A stretch of 64,000 nt of DNA, from the NCBI GenBank assembly GCA_016186945.1, contig JACPKR010000004.1, forward strand, positions 5,055 to 69,054, written 5' to 3'. The notes under the pieces are model-generated. The model saw nothing but the letters and a program-made list of their open reading frames with translations. It was not told the origin of the DNA and did not search any database. The stretch comes from Deltaproteobacteria bacterium (GTDB taxonomy: Bacteria > Bdellovibrionota_B > Oligoflexia > Oligoflexales > Bog-1112). A program made the position numbers and the translations under genes. Numbering within the stretch: the stretch's first letter is position 1; every line of letters starts with the position of its first letter. Of the stretch, positions 7,062 through 16,397 are shown in pieces.

Positions 7062-9316
7062 TGAATTTTCCGTTTCCAAAAACCTACGACGAGAGACGGC
7101 GCGTCGTCGAATTCGCTGTGATTCTCCTGTGTGCGGTTTTGCTGATCGCTATAAGTCGGCTGGAAGTCCGTCTATTTTCCCTCGGCGAATTACTTTCCGC
7201 CAATCGTGAATTTTTCACTACCCTGGTTTATTTTGCCCTGATCAATCTGAACGTTATCTTGATCCTGATTTTAAGCTTCTTGATTTTCCGTAACTTGACG
7301 AAGTTAGTACTGGAGCGGCGGAGGGGGATGCTCGGTTCGAAGCTTCGCTCGAAGCTGGTTGTTTCGCTAGTATTTTTCGCTCTGGCACCTACTCTTCTTC
7401 TTTTTTATGTAACGACGCAGTTTATCATGACGAGCTTTGAAACCTGGTTTTCAGAGAAGGTTCAGACAACCATTCAAAAGACGCAGGAGGCTGGTTCTCA
7501 TATTTATAAGCAGGATCAGAAGCGTCTGGCAAGTCTAGCTCGGATCGCCCTTCAGCGGGTTGTCTTGCAAGGCCCGGCGGAAATTTTCGCAGATGAAAAC
7601 ACGGTGATTGATGCGAAGGCCCTGACGGGTTTTGATACGGACTACGGGCTTAATTCTTTGCGTATTTATGGGATAGACGGCTCGATCATTTGGGCTAGCG
7701 ATAAAAGCGATAAAGAGGGAGCAGGATATTTTTCTACTGGCGGGGTTTATCCGCGAGACGTTATCCGCCTGTTTCTGCGTGAACCCGACCTCAAGTCTCA
7801 CAGCCGTGTGGTCGGGGAGGAAGGTCAGGATGTTGTCCTAGGGGGAGCACCCCTGCGGGAACCGTCCAACCAACGATTGCTGGCTGTGGTGATTGCCGAA
7901 GTGCGATTTGAGACGCAGATTTTGAAAAGCGTAGAACAGATTCTTGCGGATTTTGCCGACATCAAGCCCGGAGCCAATCTGATCCGCCTAAGCTACATGA
8001 TCACAATTGTCATGATCGTTCTTCTCATAGTCTTTTCAGCAAGCTGGCTTGGATTCTATGTAGCTCGTGAAATTACAGGGCCTATTCAAAATCTTGCGGA
8101 AGCGACAAGGGAAGTGGCTCTTGGAAATTACAGCGTAAATCTGCAAGCTTCATCTGACGATGAGGCGGGGCAACTTGTGAATTCGTTCAACTCCATGACT
8201 CGCGACTTGCGTGATCAACGAAAAGTGACCGAACTGGCTCAAGCCCATTTGCAAGCGTCTAACGAGGAACTGGACCAGAAAAGGCAGTACCTGGAAATTG
8301 TTCTCAAGCACATTGCCGCAGGGGTGATCGCCCTGGACTCAAGGCAACGCGTGACTTCTGTGAACGCCGCCGCGGAGAAAATTCTGAAAGTGAAAGCGAC
8401 GGATCTTATAGGCCACCACGCACAGATAGGCTTTGGCCAGGAACTTTACGAAGCGTTCTGGCAGCCGCTGGTGGAGGGCTTAGCCGACAGTGGAAGTTTC
8501 CACGGCCAGGTGGAACTGAGCAAGATCGGGCGGGAACTAACGCTTATTGTCAATGCGCTGCGCCTTCATGATGAAAACGACGTGGAAATGGGCTATGTGA
8601 TCGTTTTTGACGATGCTCTTGCCAAACTTCGTGCGCAGCGGGTGCTTGCGTGGCGGGAAGTGGCGCGCCGAATTGCACATGAAATCAAAAATCCCATAAC
8701 ACCCATTAAACTCAACGCACAGAGGTTAGTGAGGAAATTTCATGACCGATTCGAGGAGAAAGATCAGGAAATTTTTGAAACCTGTATGGAGACAATTGTC
8801 ACTCAGGTAGACTCACTGCGGGATCTGGTGAATGAATTTACGAAGTTTTCCAAACTTCCCAGTATCAATCCCAAGCCTGAAGATGTAGGGACGGTTGTGG
8901 CCGATGCGGTGAAACTCTTTCGTATGAGTTACGGAGACATTGATTTTGAGGTTTTAGGAACAGAGGGACTTCCTCGCTTCCCGGTCGATAAAGAGCAGCT
9001 AAATCGTGCGCTGGTCAATATTCTTGGCAACGCCGTATCGTCTCTTCAAGAAGGGAGGAAGGGGCGCATAGAGGTGCGCTGCCAGTTCCTCAACGACTTG
9101 AAACTGGTGCGGATTGAAGTGGCTGACAATGGGTGCGGGGTGCCAAACGAATTGAAAGAACGGGTGCTGGAACCGTACTTTTCAACGAAAGATGAGGGGA
9201 CAGGCTTGGGTTTGGCAATCGTCCATCAAATTATCACCGATCATGGGGGGTATTTGAGACTGACTGATAATCATCCTCAGGGTACCGTGATTATTATCGA
9301 GTTACCAATTGCCTAG
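7061..9316 (+). CDS. ntrY: NtrY-type nitrogen/redox sensor histidine kinase
   Basis: A 751-residue membrane kinase. Three hydrophobic segments lie in the first ~125 residues, then a ~190-residue extracytoplasmic domain, another membrane helix (about 310-335), HAMP (about 335-390), PAS (about 410-520), HisKA with RRIAHEIKNPITPIKLNAQR (His near residue 540) and a HATPase domain with N, G1 (DNGCGVPNE) and G2 (GTGLGLAIV) boxes. This layout is that of NtrY, which phosphorylates NtrX; the response regulator follows 84 bp later. The gap between them holds a family A repeat. Confidence 0.88.
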   Translation: MNFPFPKTYDERRRVVEFAVILLCAVLLIAISRLEVRLFSLGELLSANREFFTTLVYFALINLNVILILILSFLIFRNLTKLVLERRRGMLGSKLRSKLVVSLVFFALAPTLLLFYVTTQFIMTSFETWFSEKVQTTIQKTQEAGSHIYKQDQKRLASLARIALQRVVLQGPAEIFADENTVIDAKALTGFDTDYGLNSLRIYGIDGSIIWASDKSDKEGAGYFSTGGVYPRDVIRLFLREPDLKSHSRVVGEEGQDVVLGGAPLREPSNQRLLAVVIAEVRFETQILKSVEQILADFADIKPGANLIRLSYMITIVMIVLLIVFSASWLGFYVAREITGPIQNLAEATREVALGNYSVNLQASSDDEAGQLVNSFNSMTRDLRDQRKVTELAQAHLQASNEELDQKRQYLEIVLKHIAAGVIALDSRQRVTSVNAAAEKILKVKATDLIGHHAQIGFGQELYEAFWQPLVEGLADSGSFHGQVELSKIGRELTLIVNALRLHDENDVEMGYVIVFDDALAKLRAQRVLAWREVARRIAHEIKNPITPIKLNAQRLVRKFHDRFEEKDQEIFETCMETIVTQVDSLRDLVNEFTKFSKLPSINPKPEDVGTVVADAVKLFRMSYGDIDFEVLGTEGLPRFPVDKEQLNRALVNILGNAVSSLQEGRKGRIEVRCQFLNDLKLVRIEVADNGCGVPNELKERVLEPYFSTKDEGTGLGLAIVHQIITDHGGYLRLTDNHPQGTVIIIELPIA

Positions 9317-9318
9317 CC

Positions 9319-9376
9319 AAGGAATTTCTTGGAGGAACCAGCTGCGCAGTTTCCTCCAAACCACCTCCTTGCCCCA
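9319..9376 (+). repeat. Family A repeat, right half (A2)
   Basis: Starts 3 bp after the ntrY stop. It contains the hairpin TTGGAGGAA-12 nt-TTTCCTCCAA and the CCACCTCCTTGCCCC right end. It fills most of the ntrY-ntrX gap and ends 25 bp before ntrX, so it will be transcribed in the ntrYX mRNA. Confidence 0.8.
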
Positions 9377-9400
9377 TGCAGCTTTTTCTAAGGACCTAAG

Positions 9401-10795
9401 ATGAGCAATTCAAGCAACACAAAAAAGTACCTTGCCCTCATCGTCGACGATGAGAAAAGCATCTGCGATACCCTTGCGGGCGTGCTCTCAGATGAGGGAT
9501 GGGAGAGTGTGAGCGCATACACGGGGAAGGACGGACTGGATATTTTCAAAAAGCAGCCTGTCGACCTCGTTTTCCTTGATGTGTGGATGAAGAAAATGGA
9601 TGGCATCCAGGCGCTTCAGAAAATGAAGGAAATACGAGAAGACACCCTCATCGTTGTCATGAGTGGACATGGGAACATTGAAACAGCTGTGAAAGCGACG
9701 AAACTCGGAGCCTTCGATTTTCTTGAAAAGCCGCTCTCTCTCGAAAAAATACTCCCCATCCTCGACCATATAGAAACCAAGAAGAAGGAAGAAAAGGAAC
9801 CAGCGAGTGTGGCAGCCAAAGGCTACGAGCTGATCGGAATCTCGGACGATATTGCTTCAGTCCATCGACAAATCAAGATGATTGCACGTCGTAACAGTTG
9901 GGTGCTCATTACGGGAGAAAATGGGACGGGGAAGGAAGTCGTAGCACGTAACATTCACCTGCAAAGTCTGAGGGCCGACAAAAACTTCGTGGCGGTCAAC
10001 TGCGCCGCTATCCCTGAGGAACTTATAGAAAGCGAATTGTTTGGTTATACGAAGGGGGCTTTCACGCACGCCATTCAGTCAAAAATGGGCAAGTTCGAGT
10101 TAGCCCACCATGGGACGCTCTTTCTTGACGAAATTGGCGACATGTCACTAAAGACACAGGCAAAAATTTTGAGGATTTTGCAGGAGCAGTCCTTCCAGCG
10201 CCTGGGGGACAATAAGACGATTTCTGTCGACGTCCGGGTGGTCGCCGCCACAAACAAGAACCTACAGGAAGAGATTGAGAGAGGTAGTTTTCGCGAAGAC
10301 CTATTCTACCGTTTGAAAGTGATCCCCATTCACATGACCCCCCTGCGAGATAGGAACGAGGACATTCCGGTACTCTGTCAGCATTTTCTGAGCAGGACAG
10401 CAGATGAATTTGGTGAAGAGACAAAGGCGATGTCGGAGGAGGCTCTGGAGTTCTTCCGGCACTACCACTGGCCTGGTAACGCGAGAGAGCTGAAGAATAT
10501 GATCGAGCGCCTTTGCATTATGGTCCCCGGGACGACGATAAAGGAAGACGATGTTCGCGAGCTTATCGCGATCAAACCAGGACAGGAAGAGCAAGGAAGC
10601 TCCATGACCGTCTTTGGAGATACTTTGAAGGAAGCTCGGTCGAGGTTTGAGAAGTCGTTCATCATTGATAAACTTGAAGAAAATGAGTGGAATATTTCCA
10701 AGACCGCCGAAGCAATCGGTTTGGAACGGAGCAATCTCCACCGCAAGATGCGCCTTTATGATATCGAGCTGAAGCGTCGTCGCTTGCAAAATTAG
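9401..10795 (+). CDS. ntrX: NtrX-like AAA+ response regulator with altered GAFTGA loop
   Basis: A 464-residue NtrC-family regulator. The receiver domain covers residues 10-125 (acidic DD at 16-17, phospho-acceptor Asp60, Lys110). The AAA+ domain covers about 145-385, with Walker A GENGTGKE (172-179) and Walker B LFLDEIGD (240-247). A Fis-type HTH lies at the C-terminus (NISKTAEAIGLERSNLHRKM). The sigma-54 contact loop reads GAFTHA (219-224) instead of GAFTGA, so productive contact with sigma-54 is doubtful and it may act as a repressor or on another polymerase form. The pairing with ntrY supports the name. Confidence 0.86.
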   Translation: MSNSSNTKKYLALIVDDEKSICDTLAGVLSDEGWESVSAYTGKDGLDIFKKQPVDLVFLDVWMKKMDGIQALQKMKEIREDTLIVVMSGHGNIETAVKATKLGAFDFLEKPLSLEKILPILDHIETKKKEEKEPASVAAKGYELIGISDDIASVHRQIKMIARRNSWVLITGENGTGKEVVARNIHLQSLRADKNFVAVNCAAIPEELIESELFGYTKGAFTHAIQSKMGKFELAHHGTLFLDEIGDMSLKTQAKILRILQEQSFQRLGDNKTISVDVRVVAATNKNLQEEIERGSFREDLFYRLKVIPIHMTPLRDRNEDIPVLCQHFLSRTADEFGEETKAMSEEALEFFRHYHWPGNARELKNMIERLCIMVPGTTIKEDDVRELIAIKPGQEEQGSSMTVFGDTLKEARSRFEKSFIIDKLEENEWNISKTAEAIGLERSNLHRKMRLYDIELKRRRLQN

Positions 10796-10814
10796 AAAGG
10801 CAGGGGGGAAGTCC

Positions 10815-12029
10815 ATGATGGGCAAGAACTTGACGGCCGTTCGTGATCGGAACGGTCTAGTGATTTCCGGATTTTCGCAACCGATTGGGGAAAGGGAAGC
10901 ATGGCAGGTTTCTTCCTTCAATGAAGACTTTCTGCTGGCTAAGAAGGCTGCAGCGTCTACGGATACTGTGATGGGGGCATCGTTTTGTTCTACGGATGTT
11001 TTTGCGGACTTCCTTTTGGGGATGCACCTTCGCAAGTGGAGCGGAGCGGTCGTGATCGACTCCGGCTATGGGGAGAAACGCCTCTACCTTCGCGACGGGG
11101 AGCTTGTTTTTGCCACTTCCGACCTTTTCGACGACAGGTTGGGGGAAATTGCGTACCGCAAGGGAATGATCACGCTCGACCAATTGACGGAATCCGCAGC
11201 GAAAGTGACCCGAGGCTTGAGGTTTGGCCAGGTTAGCGTGCGCTCGGGAATTTTTACCGACTTTGAACTGTGGTTGGCCTTGAAAGAGCAGGTTAAGGAA
11301 ATTCTGAAATCTGTTTTTATGGTCGATTCGGTTTACTTTGAATTGGGTGCGGGACGACATGAAAGTTCAGAAGTTATTTTTAGCGAAGGGGCGGCATCTC
11401 TGGTCGAATCGTGCTATGGATACGGCGCTATGTTTAGAAGTTTCGTGGAAACACTGAAGCCAACGAGCTGGGTAACGATGCAGAACCCGGCGCGTGCGGA
11501 AGAGGGAACGTTCCTGGGTGATCTGATTGCGATCATTGGGCGAAGGATTTCCGTAAAGGATTTCATCAATCAGTCGAAGCTTCAACGTCCCTACATCCTA
11601 AGTGCTCTCATGGACCTTGTGAATAGAGGAGTTTGCCTGATAGAGGAAGCCAAGGTGCGAACTTTCGACGAGTACGGCCCCAAGTTGTTTGCCATCCGCA
11701 AGCTTGTGAAAGCGTATGAAATCGCTGTCAAGATTGCACAGAAAGCTTTCGAGGACGAGAGTATGCTTTTCCCGATCGCTGATTTGCGCAGTCTTGTCAG
11801 TTCCTTCAACATAGACATGCCTGTCTTTTTTCTCGACCCGTCCGGAAATATCAGCCCTGAGTCGACGTATAGTATCTACAGTCAGTGTTCCTTCGTCAAA
11901 GGGCGGTACGAATTTTTCGAGATTAGAATCAAAAGCTTAATTGAATTCCTGGTGCAAGTGACAGGCGATCATCTTTCGGATGCTGTGGTCAGGCAAATCC
12001 GTTCCTCCATCCGGGAATATTACGCGTGA
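10815..12029 (+). CDS. DUF4388/PATAN domain protein
   Basis: A 404-residue cytoplasmic protein without signal or membrane segments. Residues about 60-150 ('FLLGMHLRKWSGAVVI', then 'EKRLYLRDGELVFATSD' and 'GEIAYRKGMIT') match the DUF4388/PATAN domain, which is linked to signalling in former Deltaproteobacteria, often near two-component systems. The C-terminal half is alpha-helical and unassigned. The ATG follows AGGGGGGAAG. It starts 19 bp after ntrX and its stop overlaps the rlmB GTG, so it belongs to the ntrYX transcript. No reaction can be assigned. Confidence 0.75.
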   Translation: MMGKNLTAVRDRNGLVISGFSQPIGEREAWQVSSFNEDFLLAKKAAASTDTVMGASFCSTDVFADFLLGMHLRKWSGAVVIDSGYGEKRLYLRDGELVFATSDLFDDRLGEIAYRKGMITLDQLTESAAKVTRGLRFGQVSVRSGIFTDFELWLALKEQVKEILKSVFMVDSVYFELGAGRHESSEVIFSEGAASLVESCYGYGAMFRSFVETLKPTSWVTMQNPARAEEGTFLGDLIAIIGRRISVKDFINQSKLQRPYILSALMDLVNRGVCLIEEAKVRTFDEYGPKLFAIRKLVKAYEIAVKIAQKAFEDESMLFPIADLRSLVSSFNIDMPVFFLDPSGNISPESTYSIYSQCSFVKGRYEFFEIRIKSLIEFLVQVTGDHLSDAVVRQIRSSIREYYA

Positions 12030-12775
12030 AGGAAAAGAAGGAAACCCGAAAGGACGGAAACCAGTTTACCATAGAAGGCCTCTCAGCCCTGTCGGAGTTT
12101 GTGAAATTCAGGCCTGATCGCATTCGTCAAATCTTCTGCAAACAATCAGCAGAGGGAAAAGTTAGACGGCTCTTGAGCGATTGTTCCCAGCAAAAGCTCC
12201 CGCTTCAAGTTCTCAACGAGATGGACAAGCGAGACAGGGGACCAGTCTCTGCCTTAGTAGAAGTTCATGTCGTTGATTTCCAAACCGCCCAGCAACGATT
12301 TCAAAAACGAGCGGGGGCTGATCTGGTTCTTGCCCTTGACCATATTGTGGACCCCAGAAATCTGGGTGCGATTGTGCGGTCGGCTGCCTTCTTCGGTGTA
12401 CGAGAAGTGATTGTCCCTCGAACGCGGCAAGTTCTGTTGACAGAAGCGTCGGTAGGAACGTCCCAGGGAGCTTTTGCTCTGACTGATTTGGTTCTGGTGC
12501 CGAACCTGGTCCGTGCTTTGGAAATTCTTAAAGATTTTGGTTACTGGATCCTCGCCGCAGATGGGGAGGGAGAAGCGTTTCAAAAAAATGTTGGCATGTT
12601 TGACAAAGTTGTTTTAGTCCTTGGCGCCGAACAGGACGGTGTGTCAGCGCTAGTGAAAAAGAAGGCTGACAAGCTTATTGGCATCACCGGCGCAAAACGT
12701 TCAGTCGAGTCTTTGAATGTCAGTGTTGCAGCGGGTATACTCTTGCATAGTTTTTCGCACTCCACCGTTTCTTGA
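12026..12775 (+). CDS. rlmB: 23S rRNA 2'-O-ribose methyltransferase (RlmB/TrmH family)
   Basis: SPOUT-class methyltransferase of 249 residues. An N-terminal substrate-binding domain (about 1-80) precedes the SpoU domain with its three motifs: DPRNLGAIVRSAAFFG, LVLGAEQDGVS and SVESLNVSVAAGI (the knot). The family's best-known member modifies G2251 of 23S rRNA, but closely related TrmH proteins act on tRNA, so the exact target is inferred. The GTG start overlaps the DUF4388 stop as GTGA. The tRNA/tuf promoter overlaps its stop codon. Confidence 0.85.
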   Translation: MKEKKETRKDGNQFTIEGLSALSEFVKFRPDRIRQIFCKQSAEGKVRRLLSDCSQQKLPLQVLNEMDKRDRGPVSALVEVHVVDFQTAQQRFQKRAGADLVLALDHIVDPRNLGAIVRSAAFFGVREVIVPRTRQVLLTEASVGTSQGAFALTDLVLVPNLVRALEILKDFGYWILAADGEGEAFQKNVGMFDKVVLVLGAEQDGVSALVKKKADKLIGITGAKRSVESLNVSVAAGILLHSFSHSTVS

Positions 12776-12800
12776 CCTTTTGAGGTAGCTGGGATAATTA
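12772..12800 (+). promoter_or_regulatory. Putative sigma-70 promoter of the tRNA-tuf operon
   Basis: TTGACC (12772-12777, overlapping the rlmB stop) followed after 17 bp by TAATTA (12795-12800), or after 15 bp by GATAAT. It lies about 33 bp ahead of the first tRNA, as expected for a stable-RNA promoter. Confidence 0.55.
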
Positions 12801-12832
12801 AAACCATCTCTCTCGAAAGAGTCGGGACTTGG

Positions 12833-12908
12833 GCTGGCTTAGCTCAGCTGGTAGAGCGGCTGATTTGTAATCAGCAGGTCGTAGGTTCGATTCCTATAGC
12901 CAGCTCCA
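12833..12908 (+). tRNA. tRNA-Thr (anticodon TGT)
   Basis: Full cloverleaf: GCTGGCT pairs with AGCCAGC, the anticodon stem GCTGA/TCAGC holds loop TTTGTAA, and the CCA end is encoded. First of four tandem tRNAs ahead of tuf. Confidence 0.95.
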
Positions 12909-12918
12909 TGTAATAACC

Positions 12919-13004
12919 GGAGGGGTGCCCGAGTGGCCAAAGGGGGCGGGCTGTAAACCCGCTGACGTACGTCTTCATAGGTTCAAATCCTATCCCCTCC
13001 ACCA
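12919..13004 (+). tRNA. tRNA-Tyr (anticodon GTA)
   Basis: An 86-nt tRNA with a long variable arm, as for tRNA-Tyr. Acceptor GGAGGGG pairs with CCCCTCC, anticodon loop CTGTAAA, CCA encoded. Confidence 0.94.
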
Positions 13005-13013
13005 GTCAACAAA

Positions 13014-13090
13014 GCGGGAGTAGCTCAGCTGGCTAGAGCATTAGCCTTCCAAGCTAAGGGTCGCGGGTTCGAATCCCGTCTCCCGCTCCA
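13014..13090 (+). tRNA. tRNA-Gly (anticodon TCC)
   Basis: Acceptor GCGGGAG pairs with CTCCCGC; anticodon stem TTAGC/GCTAA with loop CTTCCAA; CCA encoded. Confidence 0.95.
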
Positions 13091-13159
13091 TTGTCTCCGA
13101 CGGCCAGAAACCTACGGTTTCCGGACTTCCTTTCAAGGGAGTGTCGTTCAGATAAGGAC

Positions 13160-13234
<75 letters not shown>

Positions 13235-13314
13235 CAAAATTCGGTAGCATTTTTTGCTCAATTCTGGGATACAAGGCGTTCGACATCATGTTACCATGTT
13301 TAGTTAATGATATC

Positions 13315-13336
13315 AGTGATGACAGAAGTCATTACT
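13315..13336 (+). promoter_or_regulatory. Stem-loop in the tuf 5' leader
   Basis: AGTGATGAC (13315-13323) pairs with GTCATTACT (13328-13336; one G-U) around an AGAA loop, 4 bp upstream of the tuf GGAGG. It could be a processing site between the last tRNA and tuf mRNA, or modulate tuf translation. Confidence 0.4.
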
Positions 13337-13351
13337 CTTTGGAGGAAAGAA

Positions 13352-14545
13352 ATGGCTAAGGCAAAGTTCGAGCGAAAAAAACCACATGTGAACATAGGTA
13401 CCATTGGCCATGTGGACCACGGAAAGACAACACTTACAGCTGCCATTACAAAGGTTATGTCCTTTGTTACGGGAAGCGCTTTTACAAAATTTGACGAGAT
13501 CGACAAGGCGCCAGAAGAGAAGGCGCGCGGTATCACGATCGCGTCCTCACACGTTGAGTATGAGAGTCCCAAACGTCACTACGCACACGTTGACTGCCCG
13601 GGTCACGCCGACTACGTCAAAAACATGATCACCGGGGCTGCCCAAATGGACGGCGCCATTCTTGTTGTCAGTGCTTCTGACGGTCCCATGCCTCAGACTC
13701 GCGAGCATATCCTGCTAGCCCGCCAAGTTGGTGTGCCTAAGATTGTTGTATTCCTTAATAAAGTAGACATGGTGGAAGACGAGGAACTCCTTGAACTTGT
13801 AGAAATGGAGATCCGCGAGCTTCTTAACACATATCAGTTCCCTGGGGACGAGACCCCCATCATCCGCGGTTCTGCTCTCAAAGCTTTGGAAGCTGATAAA
13901 GTCGATGACCCTTGGGCAAAGAAAATTGTCGAACTGATCGAAACTTGTGACTCCTATGTTCCCGTGCCAAAGCGGGACTTGGACAAAGACTTCCTCATGC
14001 CCATTGAAGACGTCTTCTCAATTTCTGGACGCGGTACCGTAGTAACGGGTCGTGTGGAGACAGGGATTGTAAAAGTAGGCGATGAGCTTGAAATCATTGG
14101 TATCCGCGAAACGGTCAAAACAACCTGCACGGGGATTGAGATGTTTAGAAAACTTCTCGATCAAGGTCAGGCCGGCGATAACGTCGGTGTTCTTCTCCGC
14201 GGTGTAAAAAGGGAAGATGTTTTGCGCGGACAGGTTTTAGCAAAACCAGGGACGATTAAGCCTCACACGAAATTCAAGGCAAAAGTCTATGTTCTAACAA
14301 AAGAAGAAGGCGGTCGACACACCCCTTTCTTCAAGGGTTATAGACCTCAGTTCTACTTCCGCACAACGGACGTAACAGGATCTGTGAAACTTCCTGAGGC
14401 TGTAGAGATGGTGATGCCGGGGGATAACGTCGATATGGATGTCGAATTGATCAACCCTATCGCCATGGACGCCGAAGTTCGTTTCGCTATCCGCGAGGGT
14501 GGTCGTACGGTAGGTGCTGGTGTCGTTGCGCAAGTGATTGAGTAA
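13352..14545 (+). CDS. tuf: Elongation factor Tu
   Basis: GTPase that delivers aminoacyl-tRNA to the ribosome. 397 residues, the usual length. P-loop [11 protein letters not shown]3 DCPGHADY and G4 NKVDMV are intact, followed by the two beta-barrel domains ending in [17 protein letters not shown] 13352 is chosen because GGAGG lies 6 bp upstream; an upstream in-frame ATG at 13307 overlaps the leader hairpin and lacks a ribosome binding site. Cotranscribed with the tRNAs before it and tRNA-Trp/secE after it. Confidence 0.98.
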   Translation: MAKAKFERKKPHVNIGTIGHVDHGKTTLTAAITKVMSFVTGSAFTKFDEIDKAPEEKARGITIASSHVEYESPKRHYAHVDCPGHADYVKNMITGAAQMDGAILVVSASDGPMPQTREHILLARQVGVPKIVVFLNKVDMVEDEELLELVEMEIRELLNTYQFPGDETPIIRGSALKALEADKVDDPWAKKIVELIETCDSYVPVPKRDLDKDFLMPIEDVFSISGRGTVVTGRVETGIVKVGDELEIIGIRETVKTTCTGIEMFRKLLDQGQAGDNVGVLLRGVKREDVLRGQVLAKPGTIKPHTKFKAKVYVLTKEEGGRHTPFFKGYRPQFYFRTTDVTGSVKLPEAVEMVMPGDNVDMDVELINPIAMDAEVRFAIREGGRTVGAGVVAQVIE

Positions 14546-14572
14546 GTAAGTAGATGCGATAAAAATCTGCGA

Positions 14573-14645
14573 AGGCGAGTAGCTCCAATGGTAGAGCGGC
14601 GGATTCCAAATCCGCATGTTGGGGGTTCGAGTCCCTCCTCGCCTG
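14573..14645 (+). tRNA. tRNA-Trp (anticodon CCA)
   Basis: Acceptor AGGCGAG pairs with CTCGCCT; anticodon stem GCGGA/TCCGC with loop TTCCAAA. Unlike the other tRNAs here, CCA is not encoded (the next bases are CGC), so it must be added by CCA transferase. It sits between tuf and secE. Confidence 0.94.
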
Positions 14646-14684
14646 CGCATAAGCGAGAAACATATTCAACCTGAGGTGCCTGTC

Positions 14685-15065
14685 ATGGGCAAAGATGATG
14701 CTACCTGGCTCAATATTTGTTACGTGATCTTCGCTATCATCATGGCCTATGTCGGCTTCAAATTCATTGCAACTTTAGGCATTCAGCTAGGTTGGACGGA
14801 TCGATACGATGAATGGTTCCCCTCTGTGAACAATATCGGAGGGCTTGCCATAGGTGCTGCGGCAGCTCTCTGGTTACGGGCGGCTGTTCCCCGAAGGGAG
14901 TATCATGAGTCCGCCATCAGCGAGGTTCGTAAGGTAACGTGGCCAAGTTTTGAAGATACCAAGAAGATGACTGTTATCGTGGCGGTAGTGGTAGCTATCT
15001 TTTCTGTTATTCTCGCCGCGTTCGATATTTTGTGGGCAAAGGTTTTACAGTTTATTCTACCCTAA
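14685..15065 (+). CDS. secE: Preprotein translocase subunit SecE
   Basis: Membrane subunit of the SecYEG translocon. 126 residues with three hydrophobic segments (about 9-32, 52-70, 98-122), as in the longer proteobacterial form. The signature [16 protein letters not shown] before the last helix is diagnostic. The ATG at 14685 is used; a longer in-frame start would run back through tRNA-Trp. nusG follows. Confidence 0.95.
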   Translation: MGKDDATWLNICYVIFAIIMAYVGFKFIATLGIQLGWTDRYDEWFPSVNNIGGLAIGAAAALWLRAAVPRREYHESAISEVRKVTWPSFEDTKKMTVIVAVVVAIFSVILAAFDILWAKVLQFILP

Positions 15066-15117
15066 GAGCATACGGTTAAATCCCGCGCTCTGGGGTGGCG
15101 ACATTGAGGAAGGTTCC

Positions 15118-15783
15118 TTGGCGGAGCAAAATCTAAAAGCAAACGAAAAGGGTGAAGGGGATGTCGTGGTGGATCACAACGCCGGTACATTGAAAGCCCA
15201 GGATCCCCGAGAGGAAACTGTGGATAAGGACAAATTCACGGATCCTCGGTTTAAATGGTACATCGTCAACACCTATTCGGGTTCCGAAGAGACGGTGAGA
15301 AATTCTCTCATCGAGAGGGTCGGCAAAGCTCACCTAGAGGAGCAGTTCGGCGAGATTTACGTCCCCAAGACTTCGGTTGAGAAGGTTCTCAAGAGTGGTA
15401 AGAAAAAGAAAATAGACAAAACGTCTTTCCCAGGTTATTTACTCGTCCAGATGACCCTCAGTGATCAGAGCATGGCGTGTGTGACCAACACTCCCAAGGT
15501 GACGGGTTTTGTGGGTAACCGCAGAAATCCTCGTCCCATGCCCATTCGTGAGGTTCTGCATCTGATTGACCGCACGCTTGCCGCGCAGGCGAAGATTGAA
15601 GCAAGCGCAGCCATGACCTTTACCAAAGGTGAGTCGGTGAAAGTGACGGATGGACCTTTTACCAACTTCGACGGAGTGGTCGAAGAAGTTCGTGCGGACA
15701 AGATGAAAGTGAAGGTTTTGGTAAGTATTTTCGGTCGAGAAACCCCTGTCGAGCTAAACTTTTCCCAGGTGGCCAAGACTTAA
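15118..15783 (+). CDS. nusG: Transcription termination/antitermination factor NusG
   Basis: RNA-polymerase-binding elongation factor that links to Rho and the ribosome. 221 residues: a ~45-residue acidic N-terminal extension, the NGN domain opening at '[15 protein letters not shown]', and a C-terminal KOW domain ([20 protein letters not shown]). The start is TTG at 15118 with GAGGAAGG just upstream. The N-terminal extension makes it longer than E. coli NusG (181 residues). Confidence 0.96.
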   Translation: MAEQNLKANEKGEGDVVVDHNAGTLKAQDPREETVDKDKFTDPRFKWYIVNTYSGSEETVRNSLIERVGKAHLEEQFGEIYVPKTSVEKVLKSGKKKKIDKTSFPGYLLVQMTLSDQSMACVTNTPKVTGFVGNRRNPRPMPIREVLHLIDRTLAAQAKIEASAAMTFTKGESVKVTDGPFTNFDGVVEEVRADKMKVKVLVSIFGRETPVELNFSQVAKT

Positions 15784-15830
15784 ATGGCTTCGACAAGACA
15801 CTTCGCGATTGCGAAATCTTAAGAAACCGT

Positions 15831-15858
15831 TTGACTTTTTTTGAGGTTGTAATAAAAA
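15831..15858 (+). promoter_or_regulatory. Putative promoter ahead of rplK
   Basis: TTGACT (15831-15836) followed after 16 bp by TAAAAA (15853-15858). It lies in the 129-bp nusG-rplK gap, where E. coli also has a ribosomal-protein promoter. A small hairpin TTCGC-GATT-GCGAA precedes it. Confidence 0.4.
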
Positions 15859-15912
15859 ACTCCTCCCTGCGACTTCCGCAAAGGACAAACATTCTCTGAA
15901 GATATAGAGGAG

Positions 15913-16344
15913 ATGAAGGTGGCTAAGAAGGTTGCCAGTATCGTCAAATTGCAGATTCCAGCTGGAAAAGCAAGCCCAGCTCCCCCGGTCGGAACGGCGC
16001 TTGGACCACGCGGTGTGAATATCATGGGCTTCTGTAAGGATTTCAACGACCGCACCAAAAACCAGGCGGGATCAATTCTGCCGACCGTGATTTCCATTTA
16101 CGCTGACAAGACGTTCAGCTTCATCACGAAAAGTCCCCCCGCATCGGACCTCCTCAAAAAGGCCGCTAAAGTGGAAAAAGGTTCCCAGACTCCAGGAACG
16201 GCAGCCTCCGGTACAGTGACGAAGCAACAAGTCAAGGAAATCGCAGAACTGAAGATGAAAGACCTGAACGCTTATGACATCGACGCTGCTATGAAAATCA
16301 TCATGGGATCAGCCCGAAGCATGGGCCTGACAGTCGCCGAATAA
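15913..16344 (+). CDS. rplK: 50S ribosomal protein L11
   Basis: GTPase-centre ribosomal protein binding 23S rRNA. 143 residues, standard length. The N-terminal [17 protein letters not shown] and C-terminal rRNA-binding part ([12 protein letters not shown]) are conserved. The ATG follows an AGAGGAG ribosome binding site. First gene of the rplK-rplA-rplJ-rplL cluster. Confidence 0.97.
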   Translation: MKVAKKVASIVKLQIPAGKASPAPPVGTALGPRGVNIMGFCKDFNDRTKNQAGSILPTVISIYADKTFSFITKSPPASDLLKKAAKVEKGSQTPGTAASGTVTKQQVKEIAELKMKDLNAYDIDAAMKIIMGSARSMGLTVAE

Positions 16345-16397
16345 CCTTCAAGTAGGAGAATCGCTAGCGCGGTTCGCATGCACTACGGAGATTTGAA

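Noticed and set aside
10301-11035. Minus-strand open frame of 244 codons
   Set aside because: Antisense to ntrX and the DUF4388 gene; no family features or ribosome binding site.
14294-14669. Minus-strand frames over the tuf end and tRNA-Trp
   Set aside because: RRDSNPQHADLESAA-type peptides come from antisense tRNA sequence, not a gene.
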